Shown here: piece by piece, positions 1 through 8,155 of the stretch
How positions within the stretch are numbered: position 1 is the stretch's first letter
Layout: each line of letters begins with the position of its first letter
Source of the DNA: Actinobacillus seminis
GTDB lineage: Bacteria > Pseudomonadota > Gammaproteobacteria > Enterobacterales > Pasteurellaceae
DNA: 64,000 bases
Assembly (NCBI RefSeq): GCF_002263215.1
Contig: NZ_NLFK01000006.1
Coordinates: 120,859 to 184,858 of the forward strand
Direction: 5' to 3'
Notes under the pieces: model-generated
Databases searched by the model: none
The model's input: the letters and a program-made list of their open reading frames with translations, nothing else
What the model was told of the DNA's origin: nothing
Translations under genes and position numbers: made by a program

Positions 1-2049
1 CAGTTCCAATATTTACGATTAAATAAATTCGTTATATTGGCAGTGAGCAGCAAATTTTCTAATGGGCGCCAGTAAGCTCCGATATCAACTAAATTAACTG
101 AGTATGTTGGATTATAAATAGTACCTTCAATATCCTTGTCTGCTTTGGCACGAATATGAGTTAAAGAAATATTTCCACCAAATCGTTCTCCTTCATAACC
201 TAACCCTGCTTGAAGTTTGAGCGGTTGAACAGTATTAATCGGTGTTTTTTCAGCATTATTTTTGGCGTTGCCTCGGGTATAAGCAATGCCACCTGAAATA
301 TAGAAGGGGTCAATAAATTTCCATTTAGCATTTGCGGTAACACCGTAAATTTTAGCACTGTCCAAGTTTTGGTATTGAACTAATGGGTTATAGCGTGGTG
401 TAGAACGGGATTTCCAATCAATAAAGTGTTTATATTTATTGTAGTAAGCTGCAATATCGTATTGAAATTGCTTATGGTGTCCTTTTATCCCGAGATTGAA
501 ATTATGTGCAGTTTCAGGTTTCAAATTCGGATTTCCAATAACTGCATAGGCATAAGAAATCTGCCGAGATCCGACACGAATCACACCTGAATTGCCGAAG
601 GAGGAACTAAACTGCTGAGCAGAGGGGGGGTTGTATTCCTCGGGAATATTGGAAATAAGGTTCAAAAAGCGCATTAATTTTCCAATTTAAACTTAATTTA
701 GGTAATAATGCGGTTTTATTTTGATTTTTTACCGGTGCGTATTCTTCGGCGATCTGTTTATAACCTGCAGTAGAAGGATCATGATGATAATATAGCATTC
801 CTAGATGAGGTTTTATGACAAAATTGCCTAGCGCAAATTCATCTTCAAGGTATACATACGCTTTAATTTGTTTACTGTTAGCCATAGGGGAGATGGTTTC
901 ATTACTCGAACAAGTCGGACAGTCGAATTGGGAGGTAAAATCAGTATATTGAAAAGCGAGACCATAACGTAATGTTTGCGGAATGGCTGTATTTACAAAA
1001 GTCGTCAAATCGCTATTAATCCCGTAAAGTTTTTGCCGGGTATTAGCGGATTCTACACGCTCCGCCCGATCGGACAAACGAGATCGAAAATTTCCAACTT
1101 TACTGTTTTGAATGTACGCCAGTGTCTTGGCATGATTTATCCAACCTTGATGATTTTGGTATTCATGGAGCAAAGAGAGGCGTGTCCGACGATTTTTATC
1201 TTGGCTGGTTCCATCTATTTGTGTTCCCGTTGCACGGTCAATTCGTGCACCGTTAGAGGAGCGTAAATCAGTTGTTTTTCTACCGTAATAATGTTCAAGG
1301 CTGAGGAGTATGTCATTATGATCATCAAATTGATAACCGTTTTTCACCAAAATATATTGGTTTTTATAATTTGCCGGATCCGGTTTAGTGCGATCCGATC
1401 CATCTCCACCTACGGTTCCGTGATTATCGGTTTCATTGCCTTTGCGTCCGGAAACAAGCAATAAGCCTTGATTGCGTCCCTTTTTTACTGCGCCAGCTAT
1501 GATACCATAGATAGAGTTATCCTCACTATCGTAACCGGTGGCAACAAATCCTCCTACATTGCCTGAACGAATAAGATCACTTGGATCGAGCGTGGTTAAA
1601 TCTACGCCACCGGACAATGATCGATAAGAGCCGGTATAGTTGATTTTAGCTGATCGTAATGCACCGGGTTCAACAGTATTAAGCCCGCCGAAATTAATGC
1701 CAAGGGAAACAAAGAGTTTGTTTTCTTGTGTTTCGGGTAAAGGAATACCGTCAAGTGTAGTAGCAACACGATTTCCTTGTAAGCCACGTATATTGATACT
1801 GTCATTACCGGCGCGGGAACGTTGTAATTCATTGACTTGAACATCAAGCTGATCTTTTAATAATGCTTTTAAATTACGAGGTTGTTGTTGCGCAATCTGA
1901 TCTTTGGCAATTGTTACATTATTATTTGTTTGTACGGTTATTTCAATTGGATCAAGCGTATTACTATTATCTTCACCAATCGCAGGTGTTACTGCACAAA
2001 CGGTAGTAACAAAAATTGCAAGAGGGGTTAACTTTATTCTTTTTTTCAT
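1..2049 (-). pseudogene. TonB-dependent haem/haemoglobin receptor, frameshifted at a C7 tract, 3' end outside window
   Basis: Outer-membrane beta-barrel receptor that would bring haem into the periplasm with TonB energy. The N-terminal frame (607-2049, 480 codons) begins with a signal peptide, then a TonB-box-like DPIEITV near residue 33 and a plug domain with NIRGLQGNRV. It stops early after a run of seven C on the coding strand (G7 at 624-630). With six C the reading continues without a stop as QPPSAQQF, then NPNLKPETA, to base 1, where NLFNRKYW indicates only a few tens of residues are missing. The NPNL motif and the hmu/hut neighbours support a haem receptor. It lies 27 bp after hutZ, last in the operon. 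Either a phase-variable gene caught OFF, a real mutation or a sequencing error. Confidence 0.85.
624..630. repeat. G7 homopolymer at the frameshift of the haem receptor
   Basis: Seven G on the plus strand (seven C in the gene). Removing one base restores a continuous receptor reading frame to the window edge. Short for a contingency tract but exactly at the frame break. Confidence 0.8.
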
Positions 2050-2076
2050 TATGCTAATATCCTGTCAATCAAAACG

Positions 2077-2616
2077 TTAATTTGTTATAGGTTGATGACC
2101 TTGATCCAAATGTACGACATTCACTAAGTCATCTGTGCTGACTTGAAATGCCTGCCCAAATCCTTTTACGAATAGTCCTTGTTCAGGCTTAAAACTAAAA
2201 AGATGAAAATCATTAAGTTGTGTTAGGCGTGATACAAGTTCACCATGACGTTTTGTAAGTGCGTGAATAGCGTTTTCCCATTCTAAGGATTGGCGCTCAA
2301 TAAGGCGAGCAGTGGCATTAAATGTTAAACGACGGCGGGCGAAAATTTCCCGACTTTGACTTTCATCTTCAATCAACATCATTGATACTCTCGGGATCTC
2401 AAGTAAATTCCGAGCATGTTGTGCAATTGTTGAAATTAACACTTGATATTCACCATTAGTAATCACAAAAGGCGCATAACTCACATTCGGGTTACCTTGA
2501 TGATCAACCGTAGCGAGTGAAATGGTTTTGATATGTTGTTTGAGCTCTTGAATTTCAGGTCCAAGGCGGTTTTGTAATACTGCTTGACGATCAGTTGGGT
2601 TAATGCTATTTGACAT
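2077..2616 (-). CDS. hutZ: HutZ-type haem utilisation protein
   Basis: Cytoplasmic protein of 179 residues with the FMN-binding split-barrel (pyridoxamine-phosphate-oxidase-like) fold of the HugZ/HutZ family, which binds imported haem and takes part in its degradation. The length agrees with the family (about 175-180). Recognisable family stretches are SYAPFVI near residue 45 and RRRLTFNATARL near residue 113. AAGGAG lies 8 nt before the ATG. It follows hutX by 24 bp and precedes the receptor, so it is cotranscribed with haem import. The radical-SAM partner HutW of the Vibrio hutWXZ set is not in this cluster. Confidence 0.85.
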   Translation of the reverse strand: MSNSINPTDRQAVLQNRLGPEIQELKQHIKTISLATVDHQGNPNVSYAPFVITNGEYQVLISTIAQHARNLLEIPRVSMMLIEDESQSREIFARRRLTFNATARLIERQSLEWENAIHALTKRHGELVSRLTQLNDFHLFSFKPEQGLFVKGFGQAFQVSTDDLVNVVHLDQGHQPITN

Positions 2617-2640
2617 ATAAATTACTCCTTTTTGAATATG

Positions 2641-3138
2641 TTATTGAAATGATTTGAATTTTTCGACTTGTTCCGGAAATAACCGATGCTGCGTATCCCG
2701 CCCCAGATACACTTTAAACATGACTTGACCGCTGTGTGCAATGAATGCAATGTTGTAACTTTCTTTGCCGCGAAGCGGCAAGCTGACAAAAGCAATTTGC
2801 GCAAGATTATCTAATTTTAGATGACCATGTAGTGTTCCTTTTTTTCCTTGCAGATTAAGGTGATAATAACCATGTCCTATCCTACCGTCAGGAAATCGAT
2901 CTTTAATTTCAAAAATAGAGCCTTCCTTTTCAATAATGGTCGTAAAGTTCCCCCATTGACTGATTTGAGTGAGAATTTCTTGTGCGCGTTGAGCAGGAAA
3001 TAATCTTACATATTGATTTGGTAAGGCTGCTAAAATATGCCCTTCCGGTTGCCTTAATTGATCTGCTATTTGTATTGTCATCACAGAGGGGTTTTGAGCC
3101 AAATAATCAGCAACTTGTTGATGTAATGAGGTCATCAT
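2641..3138 (-). CDS. hutX: HutX/ChuX-type intracellular haem carrier
   Basis: Cytoplasmic haem-binding protein of 165 residues, matching the usual length of the HutX/ChuX family, which passes haem from the importer to HutZ. Family features are the early LAQNPSVMTIQIADQL stretch, the central WGNFTTIIEKEGSIFEIK, and a later GYYHLNLQGKKGTLHGH segment. The first ATG (3138) is preceded by AGGA; an ATG one codon later is equally possible. It sits 19 bp after hmuV. Assigned by family resemblance and by the linked hutZ. Confidence 0.82.
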   Translation of the reverse strand: MMTSLHQQVADYLAQNPSVMTIQIADQLRQPEGHILAALPNQYVRLFPAQRAQEILTQISQWGNFTTIIEKEGSIFEIKDRFPDGRIGHGYYHLNLQGKKGTLHGHLKLDNLAQIAFVSLPLRGKESYNIAFIAHSGQVMFKVYLGRDTQHRLFPEQVEKFKSFQ

Positions 3139-3157
3139 TTGTCCTTATATTTAAATG

Positions 3158-3949
3158 TTAATAACAAAATTGAATTTGCGGAACATGTGTTGCATAGTGC
3201 GGTAAGATTTCAATTTCTGCTTGATACCAACGCCGAATAATTTTTTCAGTCAACACTTGGTGTGGTGACCCCTGTGCTTGAATTCGCTGTGCGGCTAACA
3301 GAATAACTTGATCGGCATAAAGCGAGGTCAAATTAAGATCATGCAAAATGCAAAAAACGGTTAATCCTTGCTGTTCACAAAGGCGCTTCATGAGACGTAG
3401 ACATTGTTGCTGATGATACAGGTCAAAGGCTGATGTGGGTTCATCTAGAAAAAGAAGTTTGCCATACATCCCTTTTTCTGACCAAATCTGTAGCAAAGCA
3501 CGGGCTAGTTGAGTACGTTGTCGTTCACCACTGGATAATTGGTAGTAAGCTTTATGGCGTAAAAATTGGCAATCGGTCAGTTCAATGATGTGATCGAGCC
3601 ATTGTGCAACTTCTTGTTTGCGTCTCTGATAACCACCCATAGTAATAATTTCTTCGACGGAAAAAGAAAAGTTTAGTTGGTTGTGTTGGCGCATCACTGA
3701 ACGCTGTTGTGCCAGCTCTAAAGGAGAATAATGAGGCAATAAACGTTGATTAAAGTAGCATTCTCCGGATGTTGGGGCTAGATAGCCGGATAGGATCTGT
3801 AATAAGGTAGATTTTCCAGCGCCATTAGGACCAATGAGTACAGTAAGTTTCCCCTGTGGTAAATTAAGCGAAATACTATCCAAAAGAAGATGTTGCGCCC
3901 TTTGGAAATGAATTTGTTGTGCAGTAAATAGCGGCGTTGCGCTAATCAT
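3158..3949 (-). CDS. hmuV: Haem ABC importer, ATP-binding protein HmuV
   Basis: 263-residue ABC ATPase that powers haem transfer through HmuU. Walker A GPNGAGKST lies at residues 40-48, the signature LSSGERQRTQLARAL in the middle, and Walker B LLFLDEPTSAFD after it, followed by the switch histidine in CILHDLN. Length and order match HmuV/BtuD-like ATPases of siderophore and haem importers. Its ATG overlaps the TGA stop of hmuU in an ATGA, so the two are translationally coupled. Confidence 0.92.
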   Translation of the reverse strand: MISATPLFTAQQIHFQRAQHLLLDSISLNLPQGKLTVLIGPNGAGKSTLLQILSGYLAPTSGECYFNQRLLPHYSPLELAQQRSVMRQHNQLNFSFSVEEIITMGGYQRRKQEVAQWLDHIIELTDCQFLRHKAYYQLSSGERQRTQLARALLQIWSEKGMYGKLLFLDEPTSAFDLYHQQQCLRLMKRLCEQQGLTVFCILHDLNLTSLYADQVILLAAQRIQAQGSPHQVLTEKIIRRWYQAEIEILPHYATHVPQIQFCY

Positions 3950-4935
3950 AAACTGACCTCTCTATAGCGAATTACAAGCCAAAGAAAATAAGGTGCACCA
4001 ATCAAACCGGTCAACATGCCGACAGGTAATTCTGCCGGAGCAATAAGTGTACGGGCTAATGTATCAGCCAATAGTAATAAAATAGCACCGCATAAAGCTG
4101 AGGCAGGAAGTACCCAACGATGATCAGCACCAAATTTAAAACGGACTAAATGGGGAATGACTAAACCGATAAATCCAATAGCACCGCTCACCGCAACAGC
4201 AACGCCTACTAATAATGCGCCAATAAGGATCAATTGTTTTTTGAGTCTTACCACGTTGATGCCGAGATAATGCGCTTCTTCATCACCTAATTGTAGTAAA
4301 TTAAGTTTTTTTGCCAGAGTTAGCGCATAGATTGAGCCGGGCAAAATGAGTAAGGATGCGAGAATTAGCGGTTTCCATTGAACCTGCCCCAAACTGCCCA
4401 TTGTCCATAGACTGAATTGACGTAATTGTTGATCATTACTCACATATGTTAAGATTCCAACTAAGGCAAAACAAAGCGCATTGACAGCAATCCCGGCTAA
4501 TAACAATTTATTAATTGATACATGAGAACGGTGGCTAATGAGATAAATTATACTTGATACAATAAGACTACCGACAAAGGCGGCGAGCATTGTGCTGTAC
4601 AGTGCCATTTCAAGCGGTAAGAAACTTGGCATGATGATAGCTAAGCCAACTGCCAAAGAGGCGCCGCTGTTTACTCCGATCAATGCCGGATCTGCCATAG
4701 GATTATGAAATAATCCTTGAAATAATGCACCGGATAAAGCCAAAGCTAATCCAACTATTACCGCAAGCAAAATGCGTGGCAGTCGAATATGTAACCAAAT
4801 TTGCCACTGGATATCAGATTGATTATGCCAAAGATCTTGCCAAGTAAGCGATAATGCACCTATATTTGAAGCGGTAAATATAGTTACAAGCAATAATAAT
4901 ATTAATCCGATATGCCAATAAAGACGATTATTCAT
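3946..4935 (-). CDS. hmuU: Haem ABC importer, permease HmuU
   Basis: FecCD-family inner-membrane permease with about ten hydrophobic segments over roughly 330 residues. Typical family stretches are LSGALFQGLFHNPMADPALIG (about residue 70) and the cytoplasmic coupling region GFIGLVIPHLVRF. I prefer the ATG at 4935, which overlaps the TAA stop of hmuT by 8 nt; an in-frame ATG at 4947 would add four residues (MCKL). Neighbours hmuT and hmuV complete a type II importer. The haem specificity comes from context; the permease alone would look like a generic iron-siderophore or vitamin B12 permease. Confidence 0.9.
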   Translation of the reverse strand: MNNRLYWHIGLILLLLVTIFTASNIGALSLTWQDLWHNQSDIQWQIWLHIRLPRILLAVIVGLALALSGALFQGLFHNPMADPALIGVNSGASLAVGLAIIMPSFLPLEMALYSTMLAAFVGSLIVSSIIYLISHRSHVSINKLLLAGIAVNALCFALVGILTYVSNDQQLRQFSLWTMGSLGQVQWKPLILASLLILPGSIYALTLAKKLNLLQLGDEEAHYLGINVVRLKKQLILIGALLVGVAVAVSGAIGFIGLVIPHLVRFKFGADHRWVLPASALCGAILLLLADTLARTLIAPAELPVGMLTGLIGAPYFLWLVIRYREVSL

Positions 4936-5761
4936 CAATTTGCACATTTTCTGCTGCTCGGCGAAGTTGAAGCAAAACTGACGGTGTTGTCAATCCAAAA
5001 GACATTAAAGATAAATCATCTACAACTAGAAGACGTTTATGCCGACCGGCATTTGTCTGTCCTATACCTGCTAATGACCATACTTTATCTATTGTACCTA
5101 AGTGTTTAATCCCCATATGTGTCATTACGATAATATCCGGATTGACGGCAATTAACCCTTCTTGTGAGAGCGGAATAAATCGAACACTATTTTCTATCGC
5201 ATTTTTAGCACCGATCAATTTTATCGCTTCGTCTGCAACAGTATTTTTTCCTGCCACAATCTGATTAGTCCCGGCTTGATTAAGGATAAATAGTACCCGT
5301 ACATTGAGTGGTGAGCGTGGAATAGCCTTTATTTCATTCATAAATTTATTCGCTAATATACTAGCTTGAGTTATCTTGTTCAGATTTCCACCGATTTGGT
5401 TAATTTTTTTTACCACACTCTCGACAGTATAGCCAAAAGAAACAGTATTAACATTTATACCGGCAGCTTTTAATTGATCAAACACGACAGCCGGTTGCGC
5501 TACTTCACTGCTAATCACTTGAGTTGGCTTCAATGCAAGAATACCTTCGATATTAAGCTGACGCATATAGCCTATATCGGGCACATCTTTTACACGTTCA
5601 GGAAATAAGCTGGTATTGTCTCGACCAACTAATAGTTCTCCCATACCAAGAGCATAAATAATTTCAGTTACATCTCCCCCAATGCTAATAATCCGTTCTT
5701 CCGCTCTTGCAGACGAAATTAGAACAATCAAACAAATAAAAAAAGAATAAATAAATTTCAT
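4928..5761 (-). CDS. hmuT: Periplasmic haem-binding protein HmuT
   Basis: 277-residue class III substrate-binding protein. A signal peptide ends at SARA (residue 20). The mature part starts with RIISIGGDVTEIIYALGMG, the typical haem-binding-protein opening. Tyr65 in PDIGYMRQL is at the place of the haem-ligating tyrosine in ShuT/PhuT/HmuT. The C-terminal lobe contains VVDDLSLMSFGLTTPSVL. It is the first gene of the haem operon, with hmuU overlapping its 3' end, and faces nagC across a 342-bp intergenic region that has a Fur-box-like site. Confidence 0.9.
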   Translation of the reverse strand: MKFIYSFFICLIVLISSARAEERIISIGGDVTEIIYALGMGELLVGRDNTSLFPERVKDVPDIGYMRQLNIEGILALKPTQVISSEVAQPAVVFDQLKAAGINVNTVSFGYTVESVVKKINQIGGNLNKITQASILANKFMNEIKAIPRSPLNVRVLFILNQAGTNQIVAGKNTVADEAIKLIGAKNAIENSVRFIPLSQEGLIAVNPDIIVMTHMGIKHLGTIDKVWSLAGIGQTNAGRHKRLLVVDDLSLMSFGLTTPSVLLQLRRAAENVQIDE

Positions 5762-6103
5762 ACAACGCTCATCTCAATCAAGATATTAAATAATAATAAT
5801 TTTATTTTATTTATAGCAAGGTTTATCGTAAATAAGATATCAGAACTGAATAAATGTTAATCAGTTGTTAACTAACATAATTGAAGAAAAGCAGCTATGA
5901 AAATATTTTGTATATCAATAAATGAGAAATACGTATTTCATACGTAATATGAGAATGTTTCATTTATCCAATGTTTAATGGAAAAGGGGAACGAGTCATT
6001 TTGAAACTAGGATTTCCTATAAATTCATTTTAAAATACACATTATTTGTAATGATTATGCTATTTCAAGTAATTACCCCTACGAATACTCATAAGGAATA
6101 AAG
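5762..6103. other. Divergent intergenic region hmuT / nagC
   Basis: Apart from the possible Fur box, this 342-bp AT-rich stretch holds the divergent promoters of hmuT and nagC. No open frame or RNA gene was recognised. The nagC start is preceded by AAGGAA at a normal distance. Confidence 0.5.
5789..5807 (-). promoter_or_regulatory. Possible Fur box upstream of hmuT
   Basis: The 19 bases here match the consensus GATAATGATAATCATTATC at 12 positions, 10 of them in the first 12. The right half is poor. The location, 28 bp before the hmuT start, suits iron repression of a haem uptake operon. The AT-rich setting makes chance matches likely. Confidence 0.4.
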
Positions 6104-7327
6104 ATGAAAGACAATCATCAAATTGCCAATGTTGATTTGGTTAAGCAGATGAATAGTGCTGTAGTGTATAAATTAATTGATCAAGCCGGACCAATTTCTC
6201 GCATTCAAATTTCAGAAGCCTGTCAGTTGGCACCGGCAAGTATTACCAAAATTACGCGACAATTTTTGGCACGTGGCTTGATTAAAGAAGTAGAACAGCA
6301 AGACTCCACTGGTGGGCGTCGAGCGACGTCAATTGTGGCGGAGCGTAAAGCATTTCGTGCGATTTTGGTGCATTTAGGGCGCGAGCAGGTAACCTTGGCA
6401 CTTATGGATCTTTCCACTAATTTATTGAAAAAAGAACAATTAGAGTTACCGGAAAGCCGGCAATTGGATGATGTTGAACAATTTTTATGCCAACATTTGT
6501 GTCAGTTTATGGAAAAAAACCGGCATTGTAGCTCAGAATTTATTGCTATTGGTATCACGGTGCCGGGGTTTGTGGATGTAAAAACTAATAATATTGAATA
6601 TTTGCCACATTTTACCTTGGGACAACCTTGGGATTTGGCTGCCGTATTGTGTGAAAGATTGCAGCTGCCAGTGTTTATTGGACATGACGTGCGCAGTCTG
6701 GCGTTGGCGGAGCATTATTTCGGGGTAACGAAAGATTGCTACGATTCTTTGGTGTTGCGCATCCATCGTGGTGTGGGGGCGGGAATTGTGATTAACCACG
6801 AAGTCTTTCTCGGCTATAAAAATAACGCAGGTGAAATTGGGCATATTCAAGTCGATCCGTTGGGTAAGCGTTGTTTGTGTGGCAATATTGGATGTTTGGA
6901 AACGGTGGTCAGTAATTCGGCAATTGAAGATAAGATGTTGAATTTATTGCAAGAAGGTTATCGTAGCAAATGGCTTTCTTTAGAAGCGCATGATATTGAA
7001 GATATTTGCAAGGCAAGCCATAAGCATGATGAAGCGGCAATTAAATTAATCGAATATGTGGGCGTGCAAATCGGGCGGGTGCTGGCGATGAGCGTAAATA
7101 TGTTCAATCCGGAAAAAATTGTGATTTCCGGCGAGATTACGCAAGCCAAAGACATTTTATTTACCGCTATCCGTAAAACCTTGGAAAATCATGCGCTGCC
7201 GGCGTTTGTGAAAAATACGCCTTTGGTGGCGTCGGAATTGGAAAATACCGATGTTATTGGGGCATTTGCTCTGATTAAACGTGCTTTATTGGATGGAAGT
7301 TTGTTGCAACGTTTGCTGAATGAATAA
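6104..7327 (+). CDS. nagC: N-acetylglucosamine repressor NagC (ROK family)
   Basis: 407-residue transcription factor (E. coli NagC has 406), near-collinear with it throughout. The N-terminal winged helix-turn-helix includes GPISRIQISE and TKITRQFLARGLIKEV (residues about 29-65). The ROK sugar-binding domain includes HDVRSLALAEHYFG and the Zn site CLCGNIGCLE at residues 257-266. It would sense GlcNAc-6-P and control amino-sugar and sialic-acid genes, none of which is in this window. An AAAAAGT/ACTTTTT hairpin follows the stop codon. Confidence 0.95.
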   Translation: MKDNHQIANVDLVKQMNSAVVYKLIDQAGPISRIQISEACQLAPASITKITRQFLARGLIKEVEQQDSTGGRRATSIVAERKAFRAILVHLGREQVTLALMDLSTNLLKKEQLELPESRQLDDVEQFLCQHLCQFMEKNRHCSSEFIAIGITVPGFVDVKTNNIEYLPHFTLGQPWDLAAVLCERLQLPVFIGHDVRSLALAEHYFGVTKDCYDSLVLRIHRGVGAGIVINHEVFLGYKNNAGEIGHIQVDPLGKRCLCGNIGCLETVVSNSAIEDKMLNLLQEGYRSKWLSLEAHDIEDICKASHKHDEAAIKLIEYVGVQIGRVLAMSVNMFNPEKIVISGEITQAKDILFTAIRKTLENHALPAFVKNTPLVASELENTDVIGAFALIKRALLDGSLLQRLLNE

Positions 7328-7346
7328 AAAGTGCGGTTACTTTTTT
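7326..7346 (+). terminator. Terminator of nagC overlapping an uptake signal sequence
   Basis: Stem AAAAAGT/ACTTTTT with loop GCGGTT, whose 5' side and loop are an uptake-signal core; it ends in T6. Confidence 0.5.
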
Positions 7347-7407
7347 GGTCAATTTGTATAATCTCTATGCGAACAATTGATAAATTTAAAATTTCTGCAA
7401 AAAAGAG

Positions 7408-7436
7408 TTGACGAGGCGGGCAGATATCAGCATAAT
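7408..7436 (+). promoter_or_regulatory. Promoter of the tRNA cluster
   Basis: TTGACG (7408-7413), a 17-bp spacer, then CATAAT (7431-7436). The -10 is followed closely by GC-rich AGCCCCGC, the type of discriminator found in stringently controlled stable-RNA promoters. It lies 35 bp before the first tRNA. Confidence 0.75.
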
Positions 7437-7471
7437 TAGCCCCGCAAAGCCGATATGGTAAATGCAAATAT

Positions 7472-7548
7472 GGCTATGTAGCTCAGTTGGTTAGAGCACA
7501 ACACTCATAATGTTGGGGTCACAGGTTCGAATCCCGTCATAGCCACCA
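7472..7548 (+). tRNA. tRNA-Met (CAT), elongator
   Basis: 77 nt with encoded CCA. Acceptor stem GGCTATG/CATAGCC, anticodon CAT at 7506-7508 in loop CTCATAA with stem CAACA/TGTTG, T-loop GGTTCGAATCC. It closely resembles E. coli elongator tRNA-Met. Confidence 0.97.
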
Positions 7549-7553
7549 TATTT

Positions 7554-7638
7554 GCGGGACTGGCGAAATTGGTAGACGCACCGGATTTAGGTTCCGGCGC
7601 CGCGAGGTGTGTGGGTTCAAGTCCCTCGTCCCGCACCA
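7554..7638 (+). tRNA. tRNA-Leu (TAG)
   Basis: 85 nt with encoded CCA, acceptor GCGGGAC/GTCCCGC, anticodon TAG at 7588-7590, and the long variable arm typical of tRNA-Leu. Five bases after tRNA-Met. Confidence 0.97.
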
Positions 7639-7664
7639 TTTGGTTTGCAAATCAATATAGTTGT

Positions 7665-7739
7665 TGGGGTATCGCCAAGCGGTAAGGCACCGGGTTTTGA
7701 TCTCGGCATCCCTAGGTTCGAATCCTAGTACCCCAGCCA
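7665..7739 (+). tRNA. tRNA-Gln (TTG), copy 1
   Basis: 75 nt with encoded CCA, acceptor TGGGGTA/TACCCCA, anticodon TTG at 7697-7699. Confidence 0.97.
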
Positions 7740-7786
7740 TACTATCAAATTATATCTTCTTGTATTCATTCTAAGAAATTATCAGT

Positions 7787-7861
7787 TGGGGTATCGCCAA
7801 GCGGTAAGGCACCGGGTTTTGATCTCGGCATCCCTAGGTTCGAATCCTAGTACCCCAGCCA
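7787..7861 (+). tRNA. tRNA-Gln (TTG), copy 2
   Basis: Identical in sequence to the tRNA-Gln at 7665-7739; 47 bp separate them. A recent tandem duplication or concerted evolution. Last gene of the four-tRNA cluster. Confidence 0.97.
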
Positions 7862-8155
7862 TTTCATTTTTTAACGATAGTATTCTCTTTCTCTAAGTTT
7901 ACGCTTAGCTATCCCTTTATTTTATGAAATCATAAAAATTTATGTCATTCTGTTATATGTGATTAGCAAAGTAATATTTCCAGGTTTTTGTGAACTGAAT
8001 TGGATTAATATTCTATTTTTATATTTAATTTTAGATTATTTAACTGATTGTTATTAAATTTTGAGAAAAAATATTGCTTTTTGTTTATTTATTACTGTGG
8101 TATCGTAGCGAAATTTTCAATATTACAATGACATTTTTCTAACGGATAACTTTAT
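7862..8155. other. AT-rich spacer between tRNA cluster and Nramp-like gene
   Basis: 294 bp without a recognised gene. It must contain the end of the tRNA transcript and the promoter of the transporter, but I see no convincing hairpin or -35/-10 pair. Confidence 0.4.

Noticed and set aside
7537..7740. Open frame over the tRNA genes on the minus strand
   Set aside because: Antisense to tRNA-Leu and tRNA-Gln; its product (GFEPRDAEIKTRC type) is a well-known tRNA translation artefact.
7665..7861. Repeated 75-bp units taken as a possible repeat array
   Set aside because: They are two identical tRNA-Gln genes with a 47-bp spacer, not a CRISPR or other array.
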